From JAJISK01 sp046759185 (GTDB lineage Archaea > Thermoplasmatota > Thermoplasmata > RBG-16-68-12 > JAJISG01), in the NCBI GenBank assembly GCA_046759185.1, contig JBHIBO010000001.1, positions 62,001 through 126,000 on the forward strand: DNA of 64,000 bases. The letters run 5' to 3'. Positions 33,661-41,633 of the stretch are shown piece after piece. Position 1 is the stretch's first letter. Every line of letters begins with the position of its first letter. Both the position numbers and the translations under genes were made by a program. The notes under the pieces were generated by a model. The model saw only the letters and a program-made list of their open reading frames with translations. It did not search any database and was not told the origin of the DNA.

Positions 33661-34539
33661 TCAGTAGTACTGACCGAACTCGCGAGCCAGCTCCCGGAGC
33701 CGACGGATGCGCTCCTCCAGAGGTGGATGGGTGGAAAAGAGGCGGACCAGGGCGGAGCGGCGCCGGAAGGGGTTCACGATGAACAGGGAGGCGCTGGCAG
33801 GGTTTCCCCGCTGCATGGGTCGGCGTCGGTTCGCGCTCTCCAACTTCTCCAGTGCTCGGGCAAGATGGAGGGGCTTGCGCAGGGTCCGACCTCCGACCTC
33901 ATCGGCCCTGTACTCCCGGGTCCGGGAAATGGCCAGCTGGACGAGAATCGCGGCGAGAGGCGCCGTGATGCCGATGACGAGAAGGAGCAGAAGGGCACCT
34001 TGGTTCCGCTGACGGAAGAGGCCCCCCCATAACGCGACCCGGGCCATGAAGGCGATGGCCCCTGCCAGGGTAGCCGAGACCGTCATCACGAGGATGTCCC
34101 GGTCTCTGATGTGAGCGATTTCGTGAGCTAGGACACCCTCGAGCTCCTCCTCCGGCAGGAGAGTGAGAAGGCCCGCGGTCACGGCCACCACGGCGTTCTT
34201 CGGGTTGCGGCCCGTGGCAAAGGCGTTGGGGGTGGGGGAAGAGATGAGGGCGACCTTGGGCATGGGGAGGTCTCCCATCTGCGCGACGCGGCGGACGGAT
34301 CGGTACAACTTCGGCGCTTCCTTCTCCTCCACCACCTTCGCCCGGTAGGACCGGAGCACGATGCGGGCACCGCCGAAGTAGGCGATGAGGTTCATGACCG
34401 CGGCGAGGCCAAGGAAGATGGCCGCGCCGAGATACCACTCGTTGGCGAAGAAGCCTCCCAGGAGCCAGCCGATGAGGCCGAAGAGGGCGAGCAGGAGAAG
34501 GAATAACCCCGCCGTTCGGAGTCGCCCAGCCATCGTCAT
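33661..34539 (-). CDS. htpX: HtpX-like membrane metalloprotease (M48)
   Basis: From the ATG at 34537-34539 (followed by a second ATG two codons later) the product has ~292 residues. Two N-terminal helices, then the zinc motif HEIAH in VLAHEIAHIRDRDILVMT, two more hydrophobic helices, the third zinc ligand region RTREYRADEVGG, and a C-terminal STHPPLEERIRRLREL. This is the standard HtpX plan for membrane-protein quality control. The gene follows the NFACT gene by 56 bp. A longer in-frame start at 34599 would overlap that gene's stop and adds unlike sequence. Confidence 0.92.
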   Translation of the reverse strand: MTMAGRLRTAGLFLLLLALFGLIGWLLGGFFANEWYLGAAIFLGLAAVMNLIAYFGGARIVLRSYRAKVVEEKEAPKLYRSVRRVAQMGDLPMPKVALISSPTPNAFATGRNPKNAVVAVTAGLLTLLPEEELEGVLAHEIAHIRDRDILVMTVSATLAGAIAFMARVALWGGLFRQRNQGALLLLLVIGITAPLAAILVQLAISRTREYRADEVGGRTLRKPLHLARALEKLESANRRRPMQRGNPASASLFIVNPFRRRSALVRLFSTHPPLEERIRRLRELAREFGQYY

Positions 34540-34595
34540 TTCAACGGGGGCTGCGGATAAGAAGCTGAGGGAGGGTGGAAGCCTTGGAGGGTGTG

Positions 34596-36470
34596 TCAAC
34601 TCCCGGCGAACATGTCCTCTGGGATGCCATGTACCTCCGTGACGTCGAAAGTGCCCGAAGGTAGGATGCGTTGGACCTCCGTGGGGGGCACCTCGAAAGT
34701 GTCGGAGAGGGCTCGGACTAGGTCCTTCGAGTGAAGTGTCCCGGCAGGTTTGGCGAGGAGGTAGCGGCCGGAGAGGGCACGCAGGGCTACCGGGTCGCCC
34801 CCGATGATCCTCCTGTGCCCCTCCACCTCCACTTCCCCGACGCCCATGACCAGTTCCAGGCTGTGGACGTAGTTTCGCTTCCCGCGAATCATGAAGGATC
34901 CCCTCTTGAGGTACTCACCGGACTCGGCGGTCTTGCTCACCTGGTCCGGAGTGACCCAGAAGGCACTCCCCGATCCCAGACCGAGCTTCCAGGCCTTGGA
35001 GTGAACCAGGGCGAAGCGGCTGGCTTCCCGCAACGTCTGCTCGTTCGCTTCGGCGCCCTCCTTCACTACGACGCTCGGGGCCCCAGTCAGATCTGCGTGC
35101 ACATACCGGTCTCCTGGGTTCAAGTGCTTGCGCACCAATTTCTCGTTCGACCGAGCATCCCGGCCGCCCAGAATGAGGACCCGTTGACTGGATAGTGTCC
35201 ACCGATACGTATCAAACCAGAAACGCTTCGAGGGGGGGTACGCCGCCTTCTTCTCGCGCTTCCGTGCCGATTTCTGGACGCGTCGTAGCTCGTGGCGGCT
35301 CTCTGCGAGGGCCGCTTCGATGCGGACCCCTCTGTCGGTGAGGGCCTTCTTCTGCTCGTAGAAGCGCTGGGCATTCTCGTCGACGCTCTCATCATAGTGG
35401 AGTTCCAGGGATGTCTGACCCGCGCGAACGGTCAAGGTCTTGTGTTCCAGGTCCAAGCCGTCGCGAATGCGTCCCTCTCGCGCCAGAAGGAGCTGGCGAT
35501 CCACCTCTTGGTAGTGGGCGTACAGGTAGCCCGCCGCCCGATCGGCCATCTCTGCTTCCTCCAGGGATTCCGTCAGGGTCCGCTCCTGCCGTCGGATGCG
35601 GCGTTCCACGCGAACGACGGCCGGATCGGCCTTCTCTTCCTCCGTCGGTACGAGAGAGGCAACGTAGGCTCCCAGGGCCTCGCTCATCGTGGCATAAGGA
35701 CGGACCTCGTGCTCTTCATAGACCATCAGCGGGAACGGAATGACGTCGATGGGCCGGTCCTCCACAACCATCCCGGGGGAAGGGGATTCAAGCTGCCCCA
35801 GCAGTGCCTGGAGCTGCTCGTAGAGGACCGTGACCTCCCCCTCCTCGAGCTCCTCCACAGCGCGGTTTTTCGAGAGGCCGGCCCGGGTGCAGAGCTCGTC
35901 GGCGTACAGCCGCCCCAGGCCCAGAGTCGTTGCCAGAATCTTCACCAGGGTTCCGGTCCGCCTCCCGAGGGAGGCTGCAAAATCGACCCGGCTCAGTTCG
36001 AGGAGGTTCACCCCCTCCGGGGGGAACGCGTAGGGGATGCCTCGCCGCACCTCTCGGGCCTTCCACTTCCCGCCTGCAAGGGCCACCTCGATCTCTCCTT
36101 CCTTCAGCAGGAGCAGATTCCCTCGGCCGAACATCTCGAAGACCAAGGTCCCGGGGGTTTCCCTCTCCCATTCCAAGAGGAGAATGCGATCGAACCCGCG
36201 TTGGGACACTTCGCGGATGCGGGCGTTGCTCAACGCCCTCCGGAGGGACTGGGCAAAGGGCGGAGGCTGCGCCGGCTTCGGAAACCCTTCGCCGAGGAAC
36301 AGCCATCGTCCCGGTTGTACGAAGAGTTCGATCCTGCCTCGCTGTGGGATGTTGAAACGGAAGATGAACGATGGCCCGTCCTGGTAGACCTTGTCCAGGT
36401 AGGCGCCGCGGAGGGCCTGCAACTCCTGGGCGAGCAGGTGGATGTCGAAGCTGGTCAACGCCTCCTTCAC
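34596..36470 (-). CDS. NFACT-family ribosome rescue factor (archaeal Rqc2/NEMF homologue)
   Basis: Predicted 624 residues. NFACT-N domain at the start (SFDIHLLAQELQALRGAYLDK), a helical middle with two HhH-like regions and a long charged coiled coil (~300-425), then the NFACT-R domain (KRFWFDTYRWTLSSQ, LILGGRDARSNEKLVRKHL, YVHADLTGAPSVVVK). Homologues bind stalled 50S subunits and tRNA and add C-terminal tails for degradation. Archaeal versions are ancestral to Rqc2/RqcH. Its promoter shares the short region with the divergent tRNA-Thr gene (TATA-like CTTAAGTAAC at ~36490). Confidence 0.92.
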   Translation of the reverse strand: MKEALTSFDIHLLAQELQALRGAYLDKVYQDGPSFIFRFNIPQRGRIELFVQPGRWLFLGEGFPKPAQPPPFAQSLRRALSNARIREVSQRGFDRILLLEWERETPGTLVFEMFGRGNLLLLKEGEIEVALAGGKWKAREVRRGIPYAFPPEGVNLLELSRVDFAASLGRRTGTLVKILATTLGLGRLYADELCTRAGLSKNRAVEELEEGEVTVLYEQLQALLGQLESPSPGMVVEDRPIDVIPFPLMVYEEHEVRPYATMSEALGAYVASLVPTEEEKADPAVVRVERRIRRQERTLTESLEEAEMADRAAGYLYAHYQEVDRQLLLAREGRIRDGLDLEHKTLTVRAGQTSLELHYDESVDENAQRFYEQKKALTDRGVRIEAALAESRHELRRVQKSARKREKKAAYPPSKRFWFDTYRWTLSSQRVLILGGRDARSNEKLVRKHLNPGDRYVHADLTGAPSVVVKEGAEANEQTLREASRFALVHSKAWKLGLGSGSAFWVTPDQVSKTAESGEYLKRGSFMIRGKRNYVHSLELVMGVGEVEVEGHRRIIGGDPVALRALSGRYLLAKPAGTLHSKDLVRALSDTFEVPPTEVQRILPSGTFDVTEVHGIPEDMFAGS

Positions 36471-36525
36471 GGGCCAGAAAGGTCTAGGGCGTTACTTAAG
36501 CGTGGCTCGCCGACCGGCGCGCTAA

Positions 36526-36534
36526 AGCTATATC
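36526..36534 (+). promoter_or_regulatory. TATA box of tRNA-Thr
   Basis: AGCTATATC ends 25 bp before the mature 5' end of the tRNA at 36559, the expected spacing for an archaeal tRNA promoter with almost no 5' leader. Confidence 0.6.
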
Positions 36535-36558
36535 GCCAGGTCTCTTGAGTCCCTCCGC

Positions 36559-36682
36559 GCCGTTGTGGCTCAGCCTGGTAGAGCGACGCCTTGGTAAGGC
36601 GAGAGGTAGAATGTCCGGTCACTTGGACGTGGCCCTCTCCCCAGGAAGGCGTAGGTCGGGGGTTCAAATCCCCCCAACGGCT
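36559..36682 (+). tRNA. tRNA-Thr(GGT) with a 50-nt intron
   Basis: Acceptor GCCGTTG pairs with CAACGGC; D arm GCTC/GAGC; anticodon stem ACGCC/GGCGT; loop TTGGTA|A with anticodon GGT; T arm GGGGG-TTCAAAT-CCCCC; discriminator T; no encoded CCA. The 3' half of the anticodon stem is found only after a 50-nt insertion between bases 37 and 38, the canonical archaeal intron site. Confidence 0.93.
36597..36646 (+). other. tRNA-Thr intron (position 37/38)
   Basis: The intron starts right after A37 and ends right before the A that opens AGGCGT. The hexamer AAGGCG occurs at both boundaries (36596-36601 and 36646-36651), so the exact cut sites depend on the bulge-helix-bulge fold. The inner sequence can form a hairpin (GTCCGGTCACTTGGAC region). 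Confidence 0.75.
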
Positions 36683-36903
36683 CTCACTCTCTAGGAGAGA
36701 CGCAGCCACGGTCAGGTCGATTCCGAGCGGGCCTGCGAAACGGTCAGACGGACATACATCCCGTTGGGAAATACAAGCAGCACCCCCTCAGTGGCAAGGC
36801 ACTCAGGGAGCCGCAATGGGAGCCTGTGACGTTGCTCGGCCTTCATCCCCGTGAGAAAATCGGCAGTTGGCTAATAAGGTGTCTGCCCAATCAGCCGATA
36901 CCT

Positions 36904-37151
36904 ATGCCCACCCAATCTCTGACCGAACGAGCCGACATATTGGGGATAGTAGTGAGAGGTCTCCCCATCTTCATCGCCTTCCTGATTGGCGCAACGGGAA
37001 CTCTCTTCATTACTGGGACATCAAGTACGGCCAGCTTGAAGGCTTCGGGGATATACTCTTTTGGTATCACTGGCCGAGCATGACTACCTTTGCGGACCCT
37101 CCTTACTACGTGGACAAGATTAACAACCACGAATTCTATGCCAGGAGGTGA
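36904..37151 (+). pseudogene. Small membrane protein with an apparent one-base frameshift
   Basis: An ATG at 36904 lies ~30 bp after a TATA-like GCTAATAAGG (36870-36879), so the start is well placed. The first frame encodes a polar N-terminus and one membrane helix (GLPIFIAFLIGATGTLFIT), then becomes meaningless. Adding one G to the GGG at 37015-37017 joins it to a frame reading TGDIKYGQLEGFGDILFWYHW and later PPYYVDKINNHEFY, ending 6 bp before the next gene. The rebuilt protein would have ~82 residues. Unknown function; paired with the downstream gene. Confidence 0.5.
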
Positions 37152-37157
37152 CTAGTC

Positions 37158-37790
37158 GTGGCGAAGAGAAGGAGGAGGAAAGTGGAGGCGAACCTCAGGC
37201 GAGGTGGCACCCGGAATCACCGTTTCAAGGACAATCGTTATCTTGCCTTCCTTGTGGTTCCGCTCGGACTTATTATCCTCTTTGGCTTGACTGCCTCTCC
37301 CAGCGGCTCGACGAATTCCGACTATCGGCTCGGAGACTACACGGACTTCATAGTAACGGGCGACCTGCTAACCGACGAGGCTGCCACGCTTAGCATTCTC
37401 GTCCCCTCGTCCGTGCCCGATGGCCTCCGCCTGGCTGGCATCGTGCGAAGCTACGCCTTTGAGGGCACACTCTACCTGGTCTACGCCTCCGCACCGCTGA
37501 CATCTGGAACGTTCAGTCTCCAGGGAGTCCTGCGCTCCGGTAGCATCGTCGTGATTGAACAGCCTGCTACTCCAAGAACGAATGAACAGCGGGAGGCGTT
37601 CGTCAAGTATTCTATCGAGGAGGCGGGAGGCATGGTCGAGAGAGTCGAAATTAACGGTTACCTCGGGTTAGTGGGCAGCGGTGAAATACCGCAAATTAGA
37701 TGGTGGCAGGGTGGCCTGGAGCTGTTCGTTCTCGGCCACTTGACAGGCGCAGAATTGCTAACGATTGCTGAATCAGTTCAACTTTCGTAG
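37158..37790 (+). CDS. Single-pass membrane-anchored protein, unknown function
   Basis: Predicted 210 residues from a GTG. A strongly basic N-terminal cytoplasmic tail (AKRRRRKVEANLRRGG), one membrane helix (residues ~29-47), then an extracytoplasmic beta-rich domain of ~160 residues (FEGTLYLVYASAPLTSGTFSL; IRWWQGGLELFVLG). No enzyme motif or known family seen. It follows the small membrane protein by 6 bp and probably works with it. Codon use is somewhat less GC-biased than in neighbours, which may indicate an accessory origin beside the tRNA-Thr gene. Confidence 0.6.
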   Translation: MAKRRRRKVEANLRRGGTRNHRFKDNRYLAFLVVPLGLIILFGLTASPSGSTNSDYRLGDYTDFIVTGDLLTDEAATLSILVPSSVPDGLRLAGIVRSYAFEGTLYLVYASAPLTSGTFSLQGVLRSGSIVVIEQPATPRTNEQREAFVKYSIEEAGGMVERVEINGYLGLVGSGEIPQIRWWQGGLELFVLGHLTGAELLTIAESVQLS

Positions 37791-37957
37791 TGCGGCGAGC
37801 CCCCGAGCCTCAAGGATTTGTGGGCTCTTTCCTTCTGCCTCAATATGAAGAGGGCTATCAGCGTCAATGCGCCGGATACCCCAACGCCAAGGGGGAGACC
37901 CCAGAATCCTAGTGCCGAGAGGTTTGCAAAGGTGTTTGCGAAGACAAGATTGCCCAC
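37778..37957 (-). pseudogene. Possible small two-helix membrane protein or gene remnant
   Basis: On the minus strand a frame from a GTG at 37955-37957 encodes about 59 residues with two hydrophobic stretches (GNLVFANTFANLSALGFWG and SGALTLIALFILRQKERAHK), ending 12 bp inside the convergent gene. The reading frame closes a few codons upstream (TGA near 37996), so if it was once longer its 5' part is lost. Amphipathic order and the positive-inside C-terminal helix look protein-like, but length and position make it uncertain. Confidence 0.35.
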
Positions 37958-37999
37958 AGCGAACAGTAGTTGACCAGATAATGCGGAGCGAGATCGTGG

Positions 38000-39439
38000 A
38001 TGTCACGACCGTGCAGGAGAGACTGGGCGTCTCCTAGGATCGACCCCGATAAGCCAAAGACCACGAGGGGAGAGACCGCCCTGAGGAGGGCGCCTCTGGT
38101 CGTCGCGGGAGGAATGCTGATCCTGGCTGTGTTCGGGAGCCTGATGTCCCTTGCAGCGCCCGTGTCCATTACTGTGCCCTTCTCCTTTACGTCCGTCTCC
38201 GACGCCGATCTCGATGGCGATCCGGCCACCGGGGTCTGGGACGACGCCCTCTCTGTCGTCATTCCTCTGGAGAACGCAGCTGCCCCTCCGTACGGGACGG
38301 CGACGCTCCGCGCTAAGCACGACGGCAGCAACCTGTACGTCCGAATCGATGGCTTCATCGACGTCGCCTGGGTGAGCGCCACCGACACCCACTTCTGGCT
38401 GGGATTCGTGGTGTCCCCAACAGGAACTTCCCACCATGGCGGCGGCCCATGGGATGGGGTATTCTTGGGTCATCCACGCTACGCACAACAGCCGACTGCC
38501 ACCGACACGAATGGCTTCAGCAGGCCACCGAGTAAGGACGCGTCTCAGGATTGCGTCGGCTTCATGGGGACCACAGGAACCGAAGCCCCGTATGCTTACA
38601 CGGCGGAGTGGAGGCGGCCGCTCAGCAACGGTGACTCGCAGGACCTATCCTATCAAGCCGATGGCATGACGACCTACAACTTCGTCGTGACGACTGATTC
38701 TGACGGTCGAGGGAGCAGCGGCGGGACCATCTCCCACCTTCGGATGACCAACCTAAACACGCTTCGGATCGCCCGGGCGCCTTCGCCCCCAGTGGCAGCC
38801 TTCACCTTCACGCCTTCGAACCCGGCCGTCGGACAGACCGTGACCTTTGACGGCTCGGTCTCTTCCGATCCCGACGGGACGATCGTGTCCTTCGCCTGGG
38901 GCTTCGGGGATGGCGCGACGGCGGACGGCATTACTGTCGAGCACGCGTACACCGTTGAGGACATTTACACCACTACGCTAGATGTGACAGACGATGACGG
39001 GCAGATGGCCAGCACCTCCAGGCAGGTACTCGTCTCCAACACGCCTGACACGACCAATCCTTCGGTCCAAATCATCTCCCCTCCTGACGGCGCGACCCTG
39101 TCCTCCACTACCGTGACTGTCACGGGGACCGCGTCCGACGATGTCTTCCTGGAGAGAGTTGAAATTGGCACCGACAAGACGGACTGGGCGCTCGCCTCCG
39201 TGACAGGGTCGTCATGGTCGGGAACCCTCACCCTTCGGGAAGGGCAGACCACGATTCATGCCCGGGCCATCGACATCTCGGGCAACGTCGGTTCGACGAG
39301 CATCTTGGTGACGGTAGTCATCCCTCCCTCGCCGGCCGACCTCCTACTCTCGCCCCTCGCCGTCGGTGCGCTGGCGGCGGCAGGGGCGGTTCCTGTGACG
39401 GTCTTCCTCGTGCTCCGTTATCGACGACGCAAAGGATAG
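38000..39439 (+). CDS. Surface protein with PKD and Ig-like domains, membrane anchored
   Basis: Predicted 479 residues. After a short basic N-terminus there is a signal/anchor helix (~33-55), a beta-sandwich domain (~60-245; SNLYVRIDGFIDVAW, WDGVFLGHP) resembling the DOMON/ethylbenzene dehydrogenase gamma type, a PKD domain (~255-345; FDGSVSSDPDGTIVSFAWGFGDG), a Glucodextranase-like Ig domain (~350-435; ISPPDGATLSSTTVTVTGTASDD), and a C-terminal membrane helix with a basic tail. It probably projects from the cell surface for adhesion or binding. It shares the Ig-type module with proteins of the protease-transporter region at 43-62 kb. Confidence 0.75.
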   Translation: MSRPCRRDWASPRIDPDKPKTTRGETALRRAPLVVAGGMLILAVFGSLMSLAAPVSITVPFSFTSVSDADLDGDPATGVWDDALSVVIPLENAAAPPYGTATLRAKHDGSNLYVRIDGFIDVAWVSATDTHFWLGFVVSPTGTSHHGGGPWDGVFLGHPRYAQQPTATDTNGFSRPPSKDASQDCVGFMGTTGTEAPYAYTAEWRRPLSNGDSQDLSYQADGMTTYNFVVTTDSDGRGSSGGTISHLRMTNLNTLRIARAPSPPVAAFTFTPSNPAVGQTVTFDGSVSSDPDGTIVSFAWGFGDGATADGITVEHAYTVEDIYTTTLDVTDDDGQMASTSRQVLVSNTPDTTNPSVQIISPPDGATLSSTTVTVTGTASDDVFLERVEIGTDKTDWALASVTGSSWSGTLTLREGQTTIHARAIDISGNVGSTSILVTVVIPPSPADLLLSPLAVGALAAAGAVPVTVFLVLRYRRRKG

Positions 39440-39865
39440 CGAAGGGAAATAGCAGCCACAAGGCACAGTTCCTTGACTAGGTCCTCTCGTTTGTGATCGA
39501 CTACTCATCACCGACCTTTGGAACGACGTAGGTTGACCACTCCCGTCCTCGAATCCCACCTTTTTCGCGACTCCGCGAGAGGCCAGGTTCGTCTCCCCGA
39601 CACTCCAGATCGGCGTCAGGCCTCTCTCCTGGACCTTCTCCGCCACCATCGACAGCGCTGCTGCCGCGTAACCACGTCGCCGATATGGCTCGAGGGTGTG
39701 TCCGCCGACGTCAGCGAATCTCCGTGTAAGGGCGCTCGTCAGGATGATAGACACGACTTGGTCATCGATGACCGCGCCCGCGGCGAATCCCTCGCGCAAG
39801 AGGAATTCCGTGTCTTCGAACCCCGCACTCCGCACAGCCTTGTCAGACCCGTCCCATTGTTTCAT
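39344..39865 (-). CDS. GNAT (FR47-like) acetyltransferase, probably truncated
   Basis: Predicted 173 residues, of which ~20-120 are a recognisable GNAT core: FAAGAVIDDQVVSIILTS, then the acetyl-CoA loop in VGGHTLEPYRRRGYAAAALS, and the last strand GETNLASRGVAKKVGFE. The usual N-terminal region is missing, and the frame upstream closes after ~15 more codons. The C-terminal ~45 residues run antisense into the end of the PKD gene and lack character. It may be a shortened but folded domain or a decaying gene. Substrate unknown. Confidence 0.5.
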   Translation of the reverse strand: MKQWDGSDKAVRSAGFEDTEFLLREGFAAGAVIDDQVVSIILTSALTRRFADVGGHTLEPYRRRGYAAAALSMVAEKVQERGLTPIWSVGETNLASRGVAKKVGFEDGSGQPTSFQRSVMSSRSQTRGPSQGTVPCGCYFPSLSFASSITEHEEDRHRNRPCRRQRTDGEGRE

Positions 39866-39990
39866 CTGGTGAGTGGGCCCAACGCGTTCGCACCCTCGAA
39901 CCCGCAGTCACTTAGGACCTTGGAAGCTAAACGCCGAATCTAGCGTCCTTGATGCGGTAGATCAGCGGCCTCTGGCCTCAGCCCGAGAAG

Positions 39991-40203
39991 CTACTTTACG
40001 AGGCTCTTGCCCTTCTGGGTTATCACGTATTTGCCCTTGATGGGGCTCTCCACCAAATTGTCCCTCTTCAGGCCGCGCAGTTTGCCCAGAACGGTTCTCC
40101 AGTTGATGCCTGCCTGCTTCCCGATGTCGCCACACCCAGAAGGTTCATCCAACTCCTCAAGAGCCTTCAGTATCGCCGTTTCCACTTCTCCGACGTTGGA
40201 CAT
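39991..40203 (-). CDS. Small winged-helix transcription regulator
   Basis: Predicted 70 residues forming a single winged helix: AILKALEELDEPSGCGDIGKQ, recognition region GINWRTVLGKLRGLKRDNLV and wing SPIKGKYVITQKG. The short one-domain form without an effector domain is common in Thermoplasmata and may act as a dimer. It lies in the gene-poor patch downstream of tRNA-Thr. A TATA-like CTTAAG occurs at ~40238 on the minus strand, giving a leader of about 10 nt. Confidence 0.7.
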   Translation of the reverse strand: MSNVGEVETAILKALEELDEPSGCGDIGKQAGINWRTVLGKLRGLKRDNLVESPIKGKYVITQKGKSLVK

Positions 40204-40464
40204 CTAGACAACTGCGAGCCGAGGTACGTCTGGGAACTTAAGGCTTCACACGAGCTGGATGACTCATGAAGTTTTTGTGGGACCTGAGAGCCCCTGTTCA
40301 GCAATATCCTACCGCTTCCTTCCCTTGGCTGGACGGATGTGTTTTTCGGGGAGGAGGAGACCCGCGCCTGCCTCCACATGTCGGCTATTCCAGGGATGAA
40401 CCTTTCATACGGCTCCCGGCAACGGCTCTGTCCCCGGACCACTTTCGCCGACCCGCTCCGGCAC
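40204..40464. other. Intergenic stretch without a supported gene
   Basis: This stretch separates the divergent winged-helix gene and the primase gene. A plus-strand open frame runs through it into the primase gene, but its predicted residues show no family resemblance and it lies upstream of the primase TATA box, so it is not treated as coding. No tRNA or clear hairpin was seen. Confidence 0.4.
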
Positions 40465-40472
40465 TTTATATG
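40465..40472 (+). promoter_or_regulatory. TATA box of the primase large subunit gene
   Basis: CTTTATAT, with expected transcription start near 40496. This makes any start codon upstream of ~40495 unlikely and points to the TTG at 40563 as the translation start, after a leader of ~65 nt. Confidence 0.5.
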
Positions 40473-40562
40473 GTCCTCGGAGTTCTTCCAAGGGGGACAT
40501 CCACGGAACCGTCTTCTCTCTCCGCTTCACCACTCTCGAGGCTGACTGCGGGAGCCCCGCCT

Positions 40563-41633
40563 TTGGCGCTCCCCGAGGGGACGGCGGATCTCCGACTGCT
40601 CGCCCTGTACCCGTTCCTCCCCGAGGCCTCCCGGTACATCCGGGAGCACGGATTGTCGCTAGAGGAGGTCCTCGATCACCGCGCTTTCCGGGCCGCTCGG
40701 AGACTCGCTCGCGAACGAGTCTTCAGTTCCTTGAAAACAGGGGACCTGCCCAATCCACCTCTCGCCCGGTCGGCAGAGTGCTTGGCGGCCCTCTACAGCT
40801 ATCCCTTGGCACGCATGCTCGTCTCGTGCGTCGGTGATGGCTTCCTCGCTCGCCGGTACGCTCTGGCCGAGGCTGACCTGGCCCGCCGCCGACTGGCCCG
40901 TGAGGAGGACGAGTTTCTCATGGCGGTGAGTCGCGCCCTCGGGCTGGATGTGGTCCGTGATGGCGCTTTCCGTGTCCACTTCGCCGACTTCCTCCGTGCG
41001 ACGCGGCAGCTTCGGGGCAAAGAGTGGAAGCTCATCAACCAACCCGTCCAGGACGGTTCTGTCCTTCTGAGCCGGAACCGCTTCCTGCGGGTGGTCGAGG
41101 GACGCCTACGCAACCGCTTCGAGAGGGACCTCCCCCTGGAAGTCAACCACACGCTTCTCCGGGCCTTCGAAGAGGAGGTCATCGAGCTTCGGCAGGCCTT
41201 ACGTGAGCGCCACGCCAAGCTTCATGGCGAGGACCTGGGGGCCATCCGGGTCACCAACTTCCCGCCGTGCATGGAGAAGCTCCTCGCGGCTGTCCTCGCC
41301 TCCGAGAACGTCTCCCATCCGGGACGGTTCGCCCTCGTCTCGTTCATGAACAACATCGGCCTCGGCTTCGAGGAGATCTACCAGATCTTCGCCTCCGTGC
41401 CCGACTTCCGGGAGAGCGTCACCCGGTACCAGATCGAGCACATCACGGGGCAGATTTCGAGCACGGTGTATACGGCCCCCGAGTGCAGCACGATGCAGTC
41501 GTACGGTATCTGCCCTGGCCCCGACCGGCTCTGCCTCACCATCACCCACCCCCTCAGCTACTACCGGGTGAAGGGCCGAAAGTCGCGCCGGCACTCCCCG
41601 GAGCCCACCTCGGAACCCGCCGAGACGTCCTAA
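40563..41633 (+). CDS. priL: DNA primase large subunit
   Basis: From TTG 40563 the product has 356 residues, the usual archaeal PriL length; the open frame extends upstream to 40266 but that part is unlike the family. The N-terminal helical domain begins ADLRLLALYPFLPEASRYI. The C-terminal domain holds the four Cys of the [4Fe-4S] cluster: FPPCMEKLL, PECSTMQSYGICP (two) and PDRLCLTITHPLSYY. PriL works with the catalytic PriS to start and count RNA primers. The priS gene is not in the window. The stop overlaps that of the convergent gene by 4 bp. Confidence 0.92.
   Translation: MALPEGTADLRLLALYPFLPEASRYIREHGLSLEEVLDHRAFRAARRLARERVFSSLKTGDLPNPPLARSAECLAALYSYPLARMLVSCVGDGFLARRYALAEADLARRRLAREEDEFLMAVSRALGLDVVRDGAFRVHFADFLRATRQLRGKEWKLINQPVQDGSVLLSRNRFLRVVEGRLRNRFERDLPLEVNHTLLRAFEEEVIELRQALRERHAKLHGEDLGAIRVTNFPPCMEKLLAAVLASENVSHPGRFALVSFMNNIGLGFEEIYQIFASVPDFRESVTRYQIEHITGQISSTVYTAPECSTMQSYGICPGPDRLCLTITHPLSYYRVKGRKSRRHSPEPTSEPAETS

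Noticed and set aside
40266..40562. Upstream extension of the primase large subunit
   Set aside because: It precedes and overlaps the TATA box and shows no PriL resemblance; family length fits the TTG at 40563.
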